Notes: generated by a model not told the origin, from the letters alone. Counted from the stretch's first letter, positions 36,231 through 44,123 are shown. The stretch is DNA of 64,000 nt from an uncultured Planctomycetota bacterium (GCA_900696525.1 CAADGL010000011.1:248001-312000); one strand, 5' to 3'. Program-made: numbers and translations.

Positions 36231-36686
36231 TTACTTCAGCTTGAACGTCCCGCGGCCGAGCTTGGTCACGTTGGGCATCTGGGCCAGCGCGATGCCGACG
36301 CTCTTGCCGAGCGTGCGGTTGCGCGTCTGGTATCCGGCCCGCACCACCGCCGCCGTGACGTCCTTCACCGCCATCGGCCCGCCGTTCTTCGACAGCACCT
36401 TGGTGATGAATTCCTTGAGCGAGCCTTCGCGCGGCCGGCGTCCGCCGCCGCCTGGACGGCCGGGCGGCCGGCCGGCGGAGCCGCGCGTGGCTGCGCCGAG
36501 CGAGCCCAGGGCGCCCTGGAGGGCGGCGATCTGCCGAGTCAGGCGATCGCGCTCCGCGCACAGGCGGTTCATGTAGGACTGCAACCCGGACAGCGCTCCG
36601 CGCAACCCGTCGCTGCCCGCGCTGGCGCCCACAGCCCTGGCGGCGCGGCGCCGCCTCTTCCCACGTCGCTTCACACCTTTCGCCAT
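36231..36686 (-). CDS. Small basic protein with coiled coil and HARE-like winged helix
   Basis: A 151-aa very basic protein, not recognised as a named gene. The N-terminus (MAKGVKRRGKRRRRAARAVG) is Lys/Arg rich like a histone tail. Residues about 26-65 look coiled-coil (LSGLQSYMNRLCAERDRLTR). A Gly/Pro/Arg hinge contains AT-hook-like GRPPGRPGGGGRRPRE. The C-terminal 65 residues (SLKEFITKVLSKNGGPMAVK to TKLGRGTFKLK) match the HARE-HTH winged-helix pattern. It is probably a nucleoid-associated or transcription-linked DNA-binding protein. The start is the ATG at 36686 with GGGGAG upstream. It is convergent with tyrS. Confidence 0.72.
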   Translation of the reverse strand: MAKGVKRRGKRRRRAARAVGASAGSDGLRGALSGLQSYMNRLCAERDRLTRQIAALQGALGSLGAATRGSAGRPPGRPGGGGRRPREGSLKEFITKVLSKNGGPMAVKDVTAAVVRAGYQTRNRTLGKSVGIALAQMPNVTKLGRGTFKLK

Positions 36687-36813
36687 GACGGCAACTCCCC
36701 AAATACTCAGAACGCCGCCGGCCAGCGGTCTGCGTCGTTCAGCATGGCCGCGCGGCGTATCCGATGGGACAGACGAACCAACCCCCCTTTTTCAGACCGC
36801 TCTGGTAACAGAC

Positions 36814-36839
36814 ACTATACCCTCCAGGAATGTTGTCAA
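36814..36839 (-). promoter_or_regulatory. Candidate promoter for the basic HARE-like protein
   Basis: On the minus strand a perfect -35 TTGACA (36839-36834) and a near-perfect -10 TATAGT (36819-36814) are separated by only 14 bases, shorter than the 16-18 optimum. The leader would be about 120 bases. It is the most consensus-like sigma-70 sequence in the window, but the spacing is a concern. Confidence 0.4.
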
Positions 36840-36950
36840 GGGCGCGCGCATGCCAGCGGAATGCGCGCGAAGCTACTTTGGAGGCAAATTCATTGAAATA
36901 CCGTGCGCAGATGGCGCAGGCCATGGGTGGCATTCAAGGCATGAGCACGC

Positions 36951-37808
36951 TCAGGCGGCGCTGACTCCGATCATGCGCTGCACGTTCTTCAGCTCCGGGA
37001 CCACTTCCTGCCCCAGCCGCTCGATATCCACCGCCGAAAGCCCCAGCCGCGACACCGCGTCGGAATCGGCGCGATAGTACAAGCCGTCGTCTCCGCCGCC
37101 GATCCCCAGCAACGTGCAGGCCGTGTCCGCCACGTGAGCCACGTCGATCAGCCCGTCCGGCGAAGGCGCGTCGGTCGGCGCATAGTGATAGCGAATGCCG
37201 TCGATGATCGGCTGCGGCAGCTTCCAGCGCTCGGCCGCCAGCGCCCCGACTTCCGCGTGGGTGAAGCCCAGGACGCTGGCCTCCGCTTCGTGGAACGCGG
37301 TGTGGTGCGTCGCCACGTGCTCCGCGATCCGCGCGAACTCCGCCGCCACGTACTCGTTCAGCACCACCTTGCCCATGTCGTGCAGCAGCCCGATCGTGAA
37401 CGCCACGCCCGGCTGCGGCAGCCCGACGCGCCGCGCCAGCGACCGCGAAGCCAGCGCCGCCGCGACCGAGTGCGTCCACAACCCGCCCGGCGGCAGGCCG
37501 TAGCCCGCCTGCGCCGGCGTCAGCAGCGCCTGCGTATGCGCCGACATCAGCAGTTGCAGCACCGTCGCCGTTCCCAGCAGCCGCACGGCGTCATCGACCG
37601 ACTGCACGGGGTCGCTGAGCGCCATGTAGGCCGAATTGCAAAGGCGCAGCAGCTCGGCCGTCACGGTCTGGTCATAGCGGATGATGTCCACGATCTGCGT
37701 CAGCGTGCTCGCCGGATCGTTGATCACCTGGATCATGCGCACCGTGACGTCGGGAAGCTGCGGCAGCGTGCGCACCTTGTCCACCACGTGATCGAGCGTC
37801 ACCGTCAT
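36951..37808 (-). CDS. HDOD domain signalling protein
   Basis: A 285-aa soluble protein. The HDOD domain covers about residues 12-210: LPQLPDVTVRMIQVINDPAS, then DQTVTAELLRLCNSAYMAL, VDDAVRLLGTATVLQLLMS and GLLHDMGKVVLNEYVAAEF, which keeps an HD-like metal pair. HDOD proteins act in signalling and regulation, usually without known catalysis. The start ATG 37808 overlaps the stop of cheD by 4 bp (ATGA), so the two are co-translated. A weak tail (AVDIERLGQEVVPELKNVQR) follows. The nearest gene on its 3' side is 264 bp away. Confidence 0.88.
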   Translation of the reverse strand: MTVTLDHVVDKVRTLPQLPDVTVRMIQVINDPASTLTQIVDIIRYDQTVTAELLRLCNSAYMALSDPVQSVDDAVRLLGTATVLQLLMSAHTQALLTPAQAGYGLPPGGLWTHSVAAALASRSLARRVGLPQPGVAFTIGLLHDMGKVVLNEYVAAEFARIAEHVATHHTAFHEAEASVLGFTHAEVGALAAERWKLPQPIIDGIRYHYAPTDAPSPDGLIDVAHVADTACTLLGIGGGDDGLYYRADSDAVSRLGLSAVDIERLGQEVVPELKNVQRMIGVSAA

Positions 37809-38281
37809 AGCCGCGTTTCTCCCGTCCGCGTGATCAGCGTCACCTGCCCGTCGCCGATCGACAGGCGTAGTGCCCGGCGGATGCTGTCGCCCACGTGCTC
37901 GGCGCACAGCGGAATCCCCAGCAGCTTCAGTTGCTTGCGCAACGCGAGGTAGTTGCGCTTCCCCAGCTCGAAGCTCGGCTCGTCGGACAGCAGCCGCGAT
38001 GCCCCGGCCACGCGCACCTCCAGCCGCTCGCACACCGCACCCCGCTCCGCCATCTGCGCCAGCAGCGCCCGCAGCCCGCTGTCGCAGAACATCGCCGGCG
38101 CGACCTCCCGCCGGGTCTCGTCCAGCGACGAATCCGGCAAAGCGAAGTGCAGCATGCCGCCGACCCGCGCCTGCGGCTCCCAGGCGGCGACAGCCAGGCA
38201 GCTCCCCAGTGGTCCAGTAACAAGGGAGTGGCGCGGGTCCGCCGACACCACAACGTCAGCGATATCCACCAGCAGGTTCAC
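37805..38281 (-). CDS. cheD: Chemoreceptor glutamine deamidase CheD
   Basis: A 158-aa enzyme that deamidates glutamines in chemoreceptors and partners CheC. It shows the catalytic Cys in HSLVTGPLGSCLAVAAW and the His in VGGMLHFALPDS. The later region with GKRNYLALRKQL and HVGDSIRRALRLSIGDGQV is also typical. The start is taken as GTG 38281 with CGGAG upstream, giving a normal length. There is no cheA, cheW, cheC, MCP or flagellar gene nearby; it is instead coupled to the HDOD protein by a 4-bp overlap, as if CheD here serves a different signalling pathway. Confidence 0.88.
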   Translation of the reverse strand: MNLLVDIADVVVSADPRHSLVTGPLGSCLAVAAWEPQARVGGMLHFALPDSSLDETRREVAPAMFCDSGLRALLAQMAERGAVCERLEVRVAGASRLLSDEPSFELGKRNYLALRKQLKLLGIPLCAEHVGDSIRRALRLSIGDGQVTLITRTGETRL

Positions 38282-38390
38282 GCTGATTGCTCCGGGCCCC
38301 TGGCGATCGGCCACGCCGCCTATCGCGCTGGCATGCGCCTGGCCCGCACTCTCTATCGACCGCGTCCCGGCGGGGCTGCGGTTGTCCGGC

Positions 38391-38421
38391 TTGACTTCGG
38401 CGGGTGATCGCCTCCTAGACT
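38391..38421 (+). promoter_or_regulatory. Weak candidate promoter for the PEP-CTERM gene
   Basis: TTGACT (38391-38396) and TAGACT (38416-38421) with a 19-base spacer, 68 bases before the TTG start at 38489. The -35 is good, but the spacing is slightly long. TAGACT is also the -10 of the metK promoter. Confidence 0.3.
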
Positions 38422-38488
38422 GATAAGAGTGCGCTGCGCCGTCGGCAGCGCTGTCAACCCTTCTCATGCGGTCGAACCGGGAGTCGCC

Positions 38489-39469
38489 TTGAGCCGGACC
38501 AGCGTGCATCAGGCGTTTGCCATCGTGATCGCGGCTCTGACCGCCTGCGGCCTGGGTCGCGCCGGCGGGGAGTACTACGAATTCACGCTGGATCCGGCGG
38601 CGAGTGCCTTGTCGGCGCAATTCGGTCTGACGTTTCAGACGAACGGGACGCTCATCGGTAATTGGGACGCCAAGACCAATCCGAAAGGAACGCGCACGAA
38701 GCCGGGCCTCTTCGGCCCCTTCGGCCCGACCGAAAATGAGCCGGTAGCCGTTCAGATCGCCGCCGGCGTGAGCGGTTCTCCCCAGTCTGCAAACACAGGC
38801 GGCTTCAGCCTGAGTCTCAACCCGCCGGGCGGCAGCCTTCAGCTCTCGGACTATTCGGCGAACCTGCTGGCGGCGGGTCCGGTGTCGCTGGGGGCGGAAC
38901 TGTCGCTTCTGTATGAAACGTTTCGCACGCGCAACCCGGACTCGCTCTACATCGCCGTTCCCGGTGTGCCGTTCGTACTGCCCATCGGCGAGGCGACGCT
39001 GACGGAACTGACGGCCGTCCAGACCAGCGGTGTGGCGGGACTGCTCACGCCGAGCGGCCCGGACCTGTACGACTTCGCGGTCGCCATTCCGGTCAGCCTC
39101 AGCGGGCGCGTCAACGTGCTCGGCAGCGAGTTCGAACTGCCGGGGCTCCCTGCCGTGCTGCCGCTGACGGGTCAGATCTCGCTGAAAGACGACACGGCGC
39201 GCCTGGTGTCGCAACAGGCGTTTGACCTGGGAAACTCCGTCCCCATCGGCCAGAAGCTGCCGCAGCTGCCGCTTGACCTGCCGACCATCCTGCCGCCGGG
39301 AGGCACGGCTCACCTGCTGCTCAACCTTGTGCTGGAGCAGATCGACGTCGATTTCGCCGGCCAGCTAACAACCACTGCCAATGGCGTGCTCATTCCGGAA
39401 CCCGGCGCAGCCGCGCTGCTGTGGCTGTTCCCGGTGGCTCTGCGGTTGCGGACACGAGCCCGGCGTTGA
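38489..39469 (+). CDS. Secreted PEP-CTERM sorting-domain protein
   Basis: A 326-aa exported protein. Residues 1-27 are a signal peptide (basic start, then VHQAFAIVIAALTACGLGRA). The body is Gly/Ser/Leu-rich beta-type sequence with no enzyme motif. The C-terminus is a clear PEP-CTERM signal: LIPEPGAAALLWLFPVALRL followed by RTRARR, that is, Pro-Glu-Pro, a membrane helix and a basic tail. Exosortase cuts such proteins during export to the outer surface. The TTG start at 38489 has GGGAG 6 bases upstream; a GTG at 38429 adds 20 unlikely residues. Its stop abuts the next gene's stop with no spacing. No exosortase is in the window. Confidence 0.82.
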   Translation: MSRTSVHQAFAIVIAALTACGLGRAGGEYYEFTLDPAASALSAQFGLTFQTNGTLIGNWDAKTNPKGTRTKPGLFGPFGPTENEPVAVQIAAGVSGSPQSANTGGFSLSLNPPGGSLQLSDYSANLLAAGPVSLGAELSLLYETFRTRNPDSLYIAVPGVPFVLPIGEATLTELTAVQTSGVAGLLTPSGPDLYDFAVAIPVSLSGRVNVLGSEFELPGLPAVLPLTGQISLKDDTARLVSQQAFDLGNSVPIGQKLPQLPLDLPTILPPGGTAHLLLNLVLEQIDVDFAGQLTTTANGVLIPEPGAAALLWLFPVALRLRTRARR

Positions 39470-39715
39470 CTACGGCGAGCGCCGCGCGCCCCAGGCAGCG
39501 ACTCCGACGCCGGCCAGCACGGCGGTGCAACCCGCCTTCCACACCAGCAGCCATGGACGCCACCATGCGCCCGTGCGGCTCTCGACCTCAGACAGCTCGA
39601 ACAAGATGAGCGTCGCCCCCGCCGCGAGCCCCCAGGCGCGGCGTGTGGATTGCGCCGTAACGGACCAGATCAGCAACCCGCAGCCGCCGGCAATCCAGGA
39701 CGCCGCCTCGATCAA
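39470..39715 (-). CDS. Small conserved membrane protein with WWRPW motif
   Basis: About 81 residues, starting at TTG 39715. Two to three hydrophobic helices surround a middle segment ILFELSEVESRTGAWWRPWL, followed by LLVWKAGCTAVLAGVG. This order (xLFxxSExxExxTGAWWRPWxLLxWK) belongs to a conserved family of small bacterial membrane proteins of unknown function. Codons upstream of 39715 in the same frame (to about 39775) also read plausibly, but no usual start codon or ribosome site is found there, so the N-terminus may be up to 20 residues longer. It is the gene after pyrG and abuts the convergent PEP-CTERM stop exactly. Confidence 0.6.
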   Translation of the reverse strand: MIEAASWIAGGCGLLIWSVTAQSTRRAWGLAAGATLILFELSEVESRTGAWWRPWLLVWKAGCTAVLAGVGVAAWGARRSP

Positions 39716-39762
39716 CTGGGCGCTCGCGTACCACGTTGGCGTCGTGTCTCCTGCCCGCGGAA

Positions 39763-41568
39763 TCAGCGCGACGACTGGCTCGCCGTCTCGATGTTTGGCG
39801 CGATTCGTGCGGGAGGCGGCGCGTCGAACGGCAGCGGCTGGTCGTACGCCGGGTCGGCCAAGCGCAAGGCCGCATGGACGAGCCCGACGAAGAACGGATG
39901 CGGGCTCAGCGGCCGGCTGGTCAGCTCCGGGTGGGCCTGCGTACCGACGAAGTACGGATGCACCGCGGGCGGCAGCTCGAGGAAGTGCATGATCGGCGCC
40001 CGCGGCGATCGGCCCGAGAAGACCAGGCCGGCGGCCTCGAGGTCGGCGATGTAGCGCGGATCGACCTCGTAGCGGTGGCGGAAGCGTTGCCGGGCGCGCG
40101 GGCCGAACATGCGCCAGGCCCAGGTGCCCTCGTTGATGACGACGTCCTGTCCGCCGAGACGCATGGTGCCGCCCAGCGACTCGACGCGTAGCTGCTCGGG
40201 CAGGAGATTGATGACCGGGTAGCGGCAGTCGTTGTCGATCTCGGTGGAGTTGGCGTCCTGCATGCCGCAGACGTTGCGGGCGTACTCGATCACGGCCATC
40301 TGGAAGCCGTAGCAGATCAGCAGGCAGGGCAGGCCGCTGGTGCGCGCGTGCCGAATGCAGGCGATCTTGCCTTCGGCGCCGCGCGTGCCGAAAGCCCCCG
40401 GCACGACCAGCCCGTGCAGCCCTTCCAGCGCCGCGGCGACGTTGCTGTCGTCCAGCTCGCTGGTGTCGATCCAGCGCAACTGCACCCGCGCGCCCAGCCG
40501 CACGCCGGCATGCTCGAAGGCCTTGATGATGCTGGCGTAGGCGTCGCGCACCGACGTGTACTTGCCCGCCACGCCGATCGTCACCTGCCGCGAGGCGTTG
40601 CGCAGGCCGTTGACGTAGCCCGACCAGGTCTCGCGGGCGCGGCGCTCGGCTTCGTCGTCGGCGCGCTCGGCCAGGCCGAGCCAGTCGATCACCGCCTTGT
40701 CGCACCCGGCGCCGCGCAGCATGTCCGGAATCAGGTAGACGCTCTCGCAGTCGTGCATGCTGATGACGTGCTCGGGCGCGACGTTCGAGAACAGGGCGAT
40801 CTTCTCGCGAACCTTGTGCACGACCGGGTTCACGGCACGGCAGGCGATGATGTGCGGCTGGATGCCGCGCTCCATCAGCTCGCGGATGCCGAGCTGCGCC
40901 GGTTTGCTCTTCTGCTCGCCCAGCGACGCCGGCTCCATCACGTACGTCAGCGCGACGAAGCACACGCTCCGCTGCCCCTCCTCGAACGCGAGCTGCCGCA
41001 TCGCCTCGATGTAGTACGCGTTCTCGACGTCGCCCACCGTCCCGCCGATCTCCACGAACACCACGTCGGCGTGGCTGGCGACCGCCAGCTCGCGCAGGCG
41101 GTTCTTCACCTCGCCCGTCACGTGCGGGATCATCTGCACGTCGCGCCCCAGGTAGCCCCCGTGACGCTCGCGATCGAGCACGCGGCGGAAGATCTGCCCG
41201 CTGGTGCAGAAGTTGAGCTTGGTCAGGTCCTGGTCGAGGGCGCGCTCGTAGGTGCCGAGGTCCATGTCGCACTCGGTGCCGTCGTCGAGCACGAAGACCT
41301 CCCCATGCCGATACGGGTTCAGCGTGCCCGAGTCGATGTTGAGGTAGCCCTCGAACTTGATCGGCGCGACCGCCAGCCCCTTGTCCTGAAGACACTTGGC
41401 GAGCGACGAGCTGAAGATCCCCTTCCCCAGCCCGCTCATCACCGTCCCGACCACCACCACGTACTTCGTCTGCCCGGGCTTGTAGCCCGCCGGCAGCGGC
41501 AGGTAGAACTCCGTATCGACCGAGCGATCGCGGATCGTGCTCAGCAGCCCTTCGGTTTCTATCGCCAT
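39763..41568 (-). CDS. pyrG: CTP synthase with N-terminal extension
   Basis: A 601-aa enzyme converting UTP to CTP with glutamine. The synthase domain begins KYVVVVGTVMSGLGKGIFSS (P-loop-like) and includes FEGYLNIDSGTLNPYRHGEV. The glutamine amidotransferase domain has nucleophile Cys in LLICYGFQMA and the His-Glu pair in FVGTQAHPELTSRP. The usual length is about 540-550; here 30 extra residues precede the domain, ending PAGYKPGQT. The ATG at 41568 is the likely start, since longer frames are Arg-rich and unlike the family. It lies 13 bp after kdsB, in the kdsB-pyrG order seen in many diderms. Confidence 0.93.
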   Translation of the reverse strand: MAIETEGLLSTIRDRSVDTEFYLPLPAGYKPGQTKYVVVVGTVMSGLGKGIFSSSLAKCLQDKGLAVAPIKFEGYLNIDSGTLNPYRHGEVFVLDDGTECDMDLGTYERALDQDLTKLNFCTSGQIFRRVLDRERHGGYLGRDVQMIPHVTGEVKNRLRELAVASHADVVFVEIGGTVGDVENAYYIEAMRQLAFEEGQRSVCFVALTYVMEPASLGEQKSKPAQLGIRELMERGIQPHIIACRAVNPVVHKVREKIALFSNVAPEHVISMHDCESVYLIPDMLRGAGCDKAVIDWLGLAERADDEAERRARETWSGYVNGLRNASRQVTIGVAGKYTSVRDAYASIIKAFEHAGVRLGARVQLRWIDTSELDDSNVAAALEGLHGLVVPGAFGTRGAEGKIACIRHARTSGLPCLLICYGFQMAVIEYARNVCGMQDANSTEIDNDCRYPVINLLPEQLRVESLGGTMRLGGQDVVINEGTWAWRMFGPRARQRFRHRYEVDPRYIADLEAAGLVFSGRSPRAPIMHFLELPPAVHPYFVGTQAHPELTSRPLSPHPFFVGLVHAALRLADPAYDQPLPFDAPPPARIAPNIETASQSSR

Positions 41569-41581
41569 CCGGCCGGCCCTC

Positions 41582-42328
41582 TCAGCGTCTCTCCTGCCGC
41601 CACCTCGCCACGAACGCCGCGTAGTCCGCGGGCGTGTCCACGCCCGGCGCCGCGCGCGCCACCACCTCGACCGCGATCGCCGCTCCGTGCTCCAAAGCGC
41701 GCAACTGCTCGAGCTTTTCGACCTGCTCCAGCCTGCCCGGCCCCCACCCGGAGAACTCCAGCAGGAAGCCGCGACGGTATGCGTACACCCCGGCGTGCAA
41801 CAGCCGCGCCGCCGCGCCCAGCGCCTCGTCTCGCGCATATGGTACCAGCGCGCGGGAAAAATACAGCGCCCGACCGCGACCGTCGCAAACCACCTTCACG
41901 CGGTCAGGGGACCCCGGGTCTACCTCCGCCGGAAACGGCGTCGCCAGCGTCGCCATCGCGCAGCCGCCCTCGCGCTCCAGCCGCTCCACCAGCCGGTCGA
42001 GGTGCGCCGGCTCGATCTCCGGCTCGTCGCCCTGCACGTTCAGGATGATCTCCCCCGACGCCGGCCCGAGCCCCCGCACGACCTCGGCGATCCGGTCGGT
42101 GCCGCTCTGGTGGGCGGCCCCGGTCAGCACCGCCTCGCCGCCGAACGACGCCACCGCCGCCATGATCCGCGCGTCATCGGTCGCGACGATGCAGCGCCCC
42201 ACGCGCCGGGCCTCCGCGACGCGCTCCCACACGTGTTGAATCAGATATTTCCCGGTTTCGGCGGCGAGGGGTTTGCCCGGGAATCGGGTAGAGCCGAAGC
42301 GGGCCGGGATGATCGCCGTCGCGCGCAT
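41582..42328 (-). CDS. kdsB: 3-deoxy-manno-octulosonate cytidylyltransferase
   Basis: A 248-aa enzyme that activates KDO as CMP-KDO for lipopolysaccharide core assembly. The nucleotide-binding start is ATAIIPARFGSTRFPGKPLA. The catalytic region has ILNVQGDEPEIEPAHLDRLV (Asp metal ligand) and YFSRALVPYARDE. Family residues near the end include LHAGVYAYRRGFLLEF and LEQLRALEHGAAIAV. The start is the ATG at 42328; upstream codons lack family similarity. With pyrG (which makes CTP) immediately downstream, substrate and enzyme are co-expressed. Confidence 0.95.
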   Translation of the reverse strand: MRATAIIPARFGSTRFPGKPLAAETGKYLIQHVWERVAEARRVGRCIVATDDARIMAAVASFGGEAVLTGAAHQSGTDRIAEVVRGLGPASGEIILNVQGDEPEIEPAHLDRLVERLEREGGCAMATLATPFPAEVDPGSPDRVKVVCDGRGRALYFSRALVPYARDEALGAAARLLHAGVYAYRRGFLLEFSGWGPGRLEQVEKLEQLRALEHGAAIAVEVVARAAPGVDTPADYAAFVARWRQERR

Positions 42329-42397
42329 GAGCCTTTGTCTGCTTGCGGGATCGTAGCGTGCGATGGGCAACCCCGCAAAGGCGCTCGGCAATCGGAT

Positions 42398-42512
42398 ACT
42401 GGTGCAGCTTGAACCGAGCCGCGCCCGCTAGGAAGCGGTCGCGCCAGCAGACTCCTCGTTTCAACCGCCTCCTCACGGGCGCGGCTCGGCTCAGAAAGCG
42501 AACTGCACCAGT
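42398..42512. repeat. 115-bp inverted pair of REP-like units
   Basis: A long imperfect palindrome between kdsB and the deacetylase. Outer arms ACTGGTGCAG (42398-42407) and CTGCACCAGT (42503-42512) pair perfectly. Inner arms CCGAGCCGCGCCCG (42414-42427) and CGGGCGCGGCTCGG (42476-42489) pair perfectly over 14 bases, with further partial pairing beyond. Each half resembles one unit of a dispersed extragenic palindrome (GAGCCGCGCCCG-TGAGG-AGCGG), arranged head to head as in a BIME. It contains no gene. Confidence 0.55.
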
Positions 42513-42671
42513 ACCGGCAATCGGGCGATGGGCACGGGGGAACACCGGGCGACCAGCGACCGCCTGAACGCGTTGACCGGCCTGCCGCCGCTGAGTACGT
42601 CGCGGTCTACAGCAGCGAAATCATCACGGATTGAGAAACGTCCCGCGGACCAGCGGCGGACCGACACCGCC

Positions 42672-42737
42672 TTGGCCTCGGAACCCGAGCTCATCATATA
42701 ATCGAGCCGGCGCAGCCCACGCCCTGTCGGCGCCGGC
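42672..42737 (+). promoter_or_regulatory. Promoter and leader hairpin for the polysaccharide deacetylase
   Basis: TTGGCC (42672-42677) and perfect TATAAT (42697-42702), 19 bases apart. Immediately after it, GCCGGCGC (42706-42713) pairs with GCGCCGGC (42730-42737) in the leader, 21 bases before the ATG. The hairpin could affect translation or mRNA life; the AGGACGG ribosome site lies beyond it. Confidence 0.45.
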
Positions 42738-42758
42738 TGCGCTTATAGGACGGGCCGA

Positions 42759-43637
42759 ATGTCCGCCGCTGCGCTGAATGCCATCTCCGTCGACGTTGAA
42801 GACTGGCTCCAGTCGACGATCGACCCCGAACTGCCGCTGACCGACCGTTTTCACCACAGCACGCGCCTGGTGCTGGAGGCGTTCGCGAAGCGCGGCGTGA
42901 AGAGCACGTGCTTCATCCTTGGGCTGGCGGCGGAGAAGGCGCCCGGCCTGGTGCGCGAGATCCGGGCCGCCGGCCACGAGATTCAGAGCCACGGCTACGG
43001 CCACCGGCTGGTCTATACGCAGACGCCGGAGCAGTTCCGCCAGGACATCGACCGGGCGCGGAAGCTGCTCGAAGACCTGACGGGAGCGCGCATCACGGGC
43101 TACCGCGCGCCGGCGTTCTCGATCACCCGGCAGAACCTCTGGGCGCTCGACGTGCTGCTGGAGACCGGCCACGAGTACGACTCGTCGATCTTCCCGCTGC
43201 GGACGCGCCGCTACGGAATACCCGACGCTCCGCGCCACCCGCACCGCGCCCGCACGCCCGCCGGCAACCTCATCACCGAGCTTCCGGTCGCCTGCTACAA
43301 CGTGTGGGGACGCCGGCTGCCCATCGGCGGCGGCGGGTACTTCCGCCTGTTCCCGTACGGACTCATCCGCCGCGGCGTGCGCCAGATCAACACCGAGTCG
43401 CAGCCGGCGACGATCTACATGCATCCGTATGAGTACGACCCGATCGAGTTCGATCAGCTCGACTACCCCGTGCCGTGGAAAATGCGGCTGCACCAGGGGC
43501 TGGGCCGCCGGGGGTTCCCGGGGAAGATCGACCGGCTGCTGCTGGATTTCCGCTTCGGAACGATGGGCGAAGTGATCGGCTCGCTGGGCGAGCTGCCCGT
43601 TTACGACTACGGCGCAGGGGGCCAGCCCGCCGCGTAA
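42759..43637 (+). CDS. Polysaccharide deacetylase, PEP-CTERM/XrtA-locus type
   Basis: A 292-aa enzyme with a NodB-like fold. The first catalytic motif is NAISVDVEDWLQ (the Asp pair at the start of strand 1), followed by KSTCFILGLAAEK, then HEIQSHGYGHRLVYTQTPEQ (metal His pair) and ITGYRAPAFSI. A C-terminal region with GGGGYFRLFPYGLIRR and ATIYMHPYEYDPIEFDQ matches the PEP-CTERM-associated deacetylase subfamily rather than the chitin deacetylases. It probably modifies an exopolysaccharide. The start is the ATG at 42759. It fits the PEP-CTERM protein 3.3 kb away, though the two are not an operon. Confidence 0.88.
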   Translation: MSAAALNAISVDVEDWLQSTIDPELPLTDRFHHSTRLVLEAFAKRGVKSTCFILGLAAEKAPGLVREIRAAGHEIQSHGYGHRLVYTQTPEQFRQDIDRARKLLEDLTGARITGYRAPAFSITRQNLWALDVLLETGHEYDSSIFPLRTRRYGIPDAPRHPHRARTPAGNLITELPVACYNVWGRRLPIGGGGYFRLFPYGLIRRGVRQINTESQPATIYMHPYEYDPIEFDQLDYPVPWKMRLHQGLGRRGFPGKIDRLLLDFRFGTMGEVIGSLGELPVYDYGAGGQPAA

Positions 43638-43766
43638 CGCGCCTGCGCCGATTCGCGCCGAAGCGTTCCACCGGGATTATCCGCGTCTCTTAAAATGGCC
43701 GCATGGAGGGTGCGCGGCGCGGCCGCGGGCCGCGGCCGAAGGGCCACCCTCGGAATGGGGGCGCTC

Positions 43767-44123
43767 ATGAGACGCGTTGCTGTACCCTGCGAAAAGGAGG
43801 CCCCAGCCTGGCCAGGGCACCGGCCTGATTGCTTTCGCTTTTTCGATGTCTGTGCCCACTCCGGCCGTGTGCTCTCCGAGGAAGCCCACTGCGACTTCCC
43901 CGCCGACGCGGCCGAGCTGGCCGAGTGGCTCGACGAGGAAGGCGTCGACTGCGTCCTTGCGACGCGCGTCGATGACCTGCTGCGGCGCGACCTGGTCGAG
44001 CGCGGGGTCGCCGTGATCGCCGGCCAGTTCGGCACGAGCGCCCGCGCCATCGTCGCGCACCACCTCGGCCGCCTCGCGGCCAGCGGCGAGAACATCCTCG
44101 ATTACGCGGCGAGGTACCGCTGA
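43767..44123 (+). CDS. NifX/dinitrogenase-cofactor-like small protein
   Basis: A 118-aa soluble protein. [11 protein letters not shown], then [20 protein letters not shown] and a later [20 protein letters not shown] with [20 protein letters not shown], fit the NifX/NifB-C-terminal fold that carries iron-molybdenum cofactor precursors, although no nif gene is present. Many such stand-alone proteins have unknown roles in metal or sulfur handling. The ATG at 43767 is favoured by an upstream GGGGG; another ATG lies four codons earlier. It precedes malic enzyme by 83 bp. Confidence 0.55.
   Translation: MRRVAVPCEKEAPAWPGHRPDCFRFFDVCAHSGRVLSEEAHCDFPADAAELAEWLDEEGVDCVLATRVDDLLRRDLVERGVAVIAGQFGTSARAIVAHHLGRLAASGENILDYAARYR

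Noticed and set aside
36739-36933. 64-residue minus-strand frame with several Cys
   Set aside because: It covers the probable promoter and leader of the HARE-like gene and has no ribosome site or recognised pattern.
43695-43766. Longer start for the NifX-like protein
   Set aside because: Added residues are Gly/Arg-rich and not family-like; the ATG at 43767 follows a better ribosome site.
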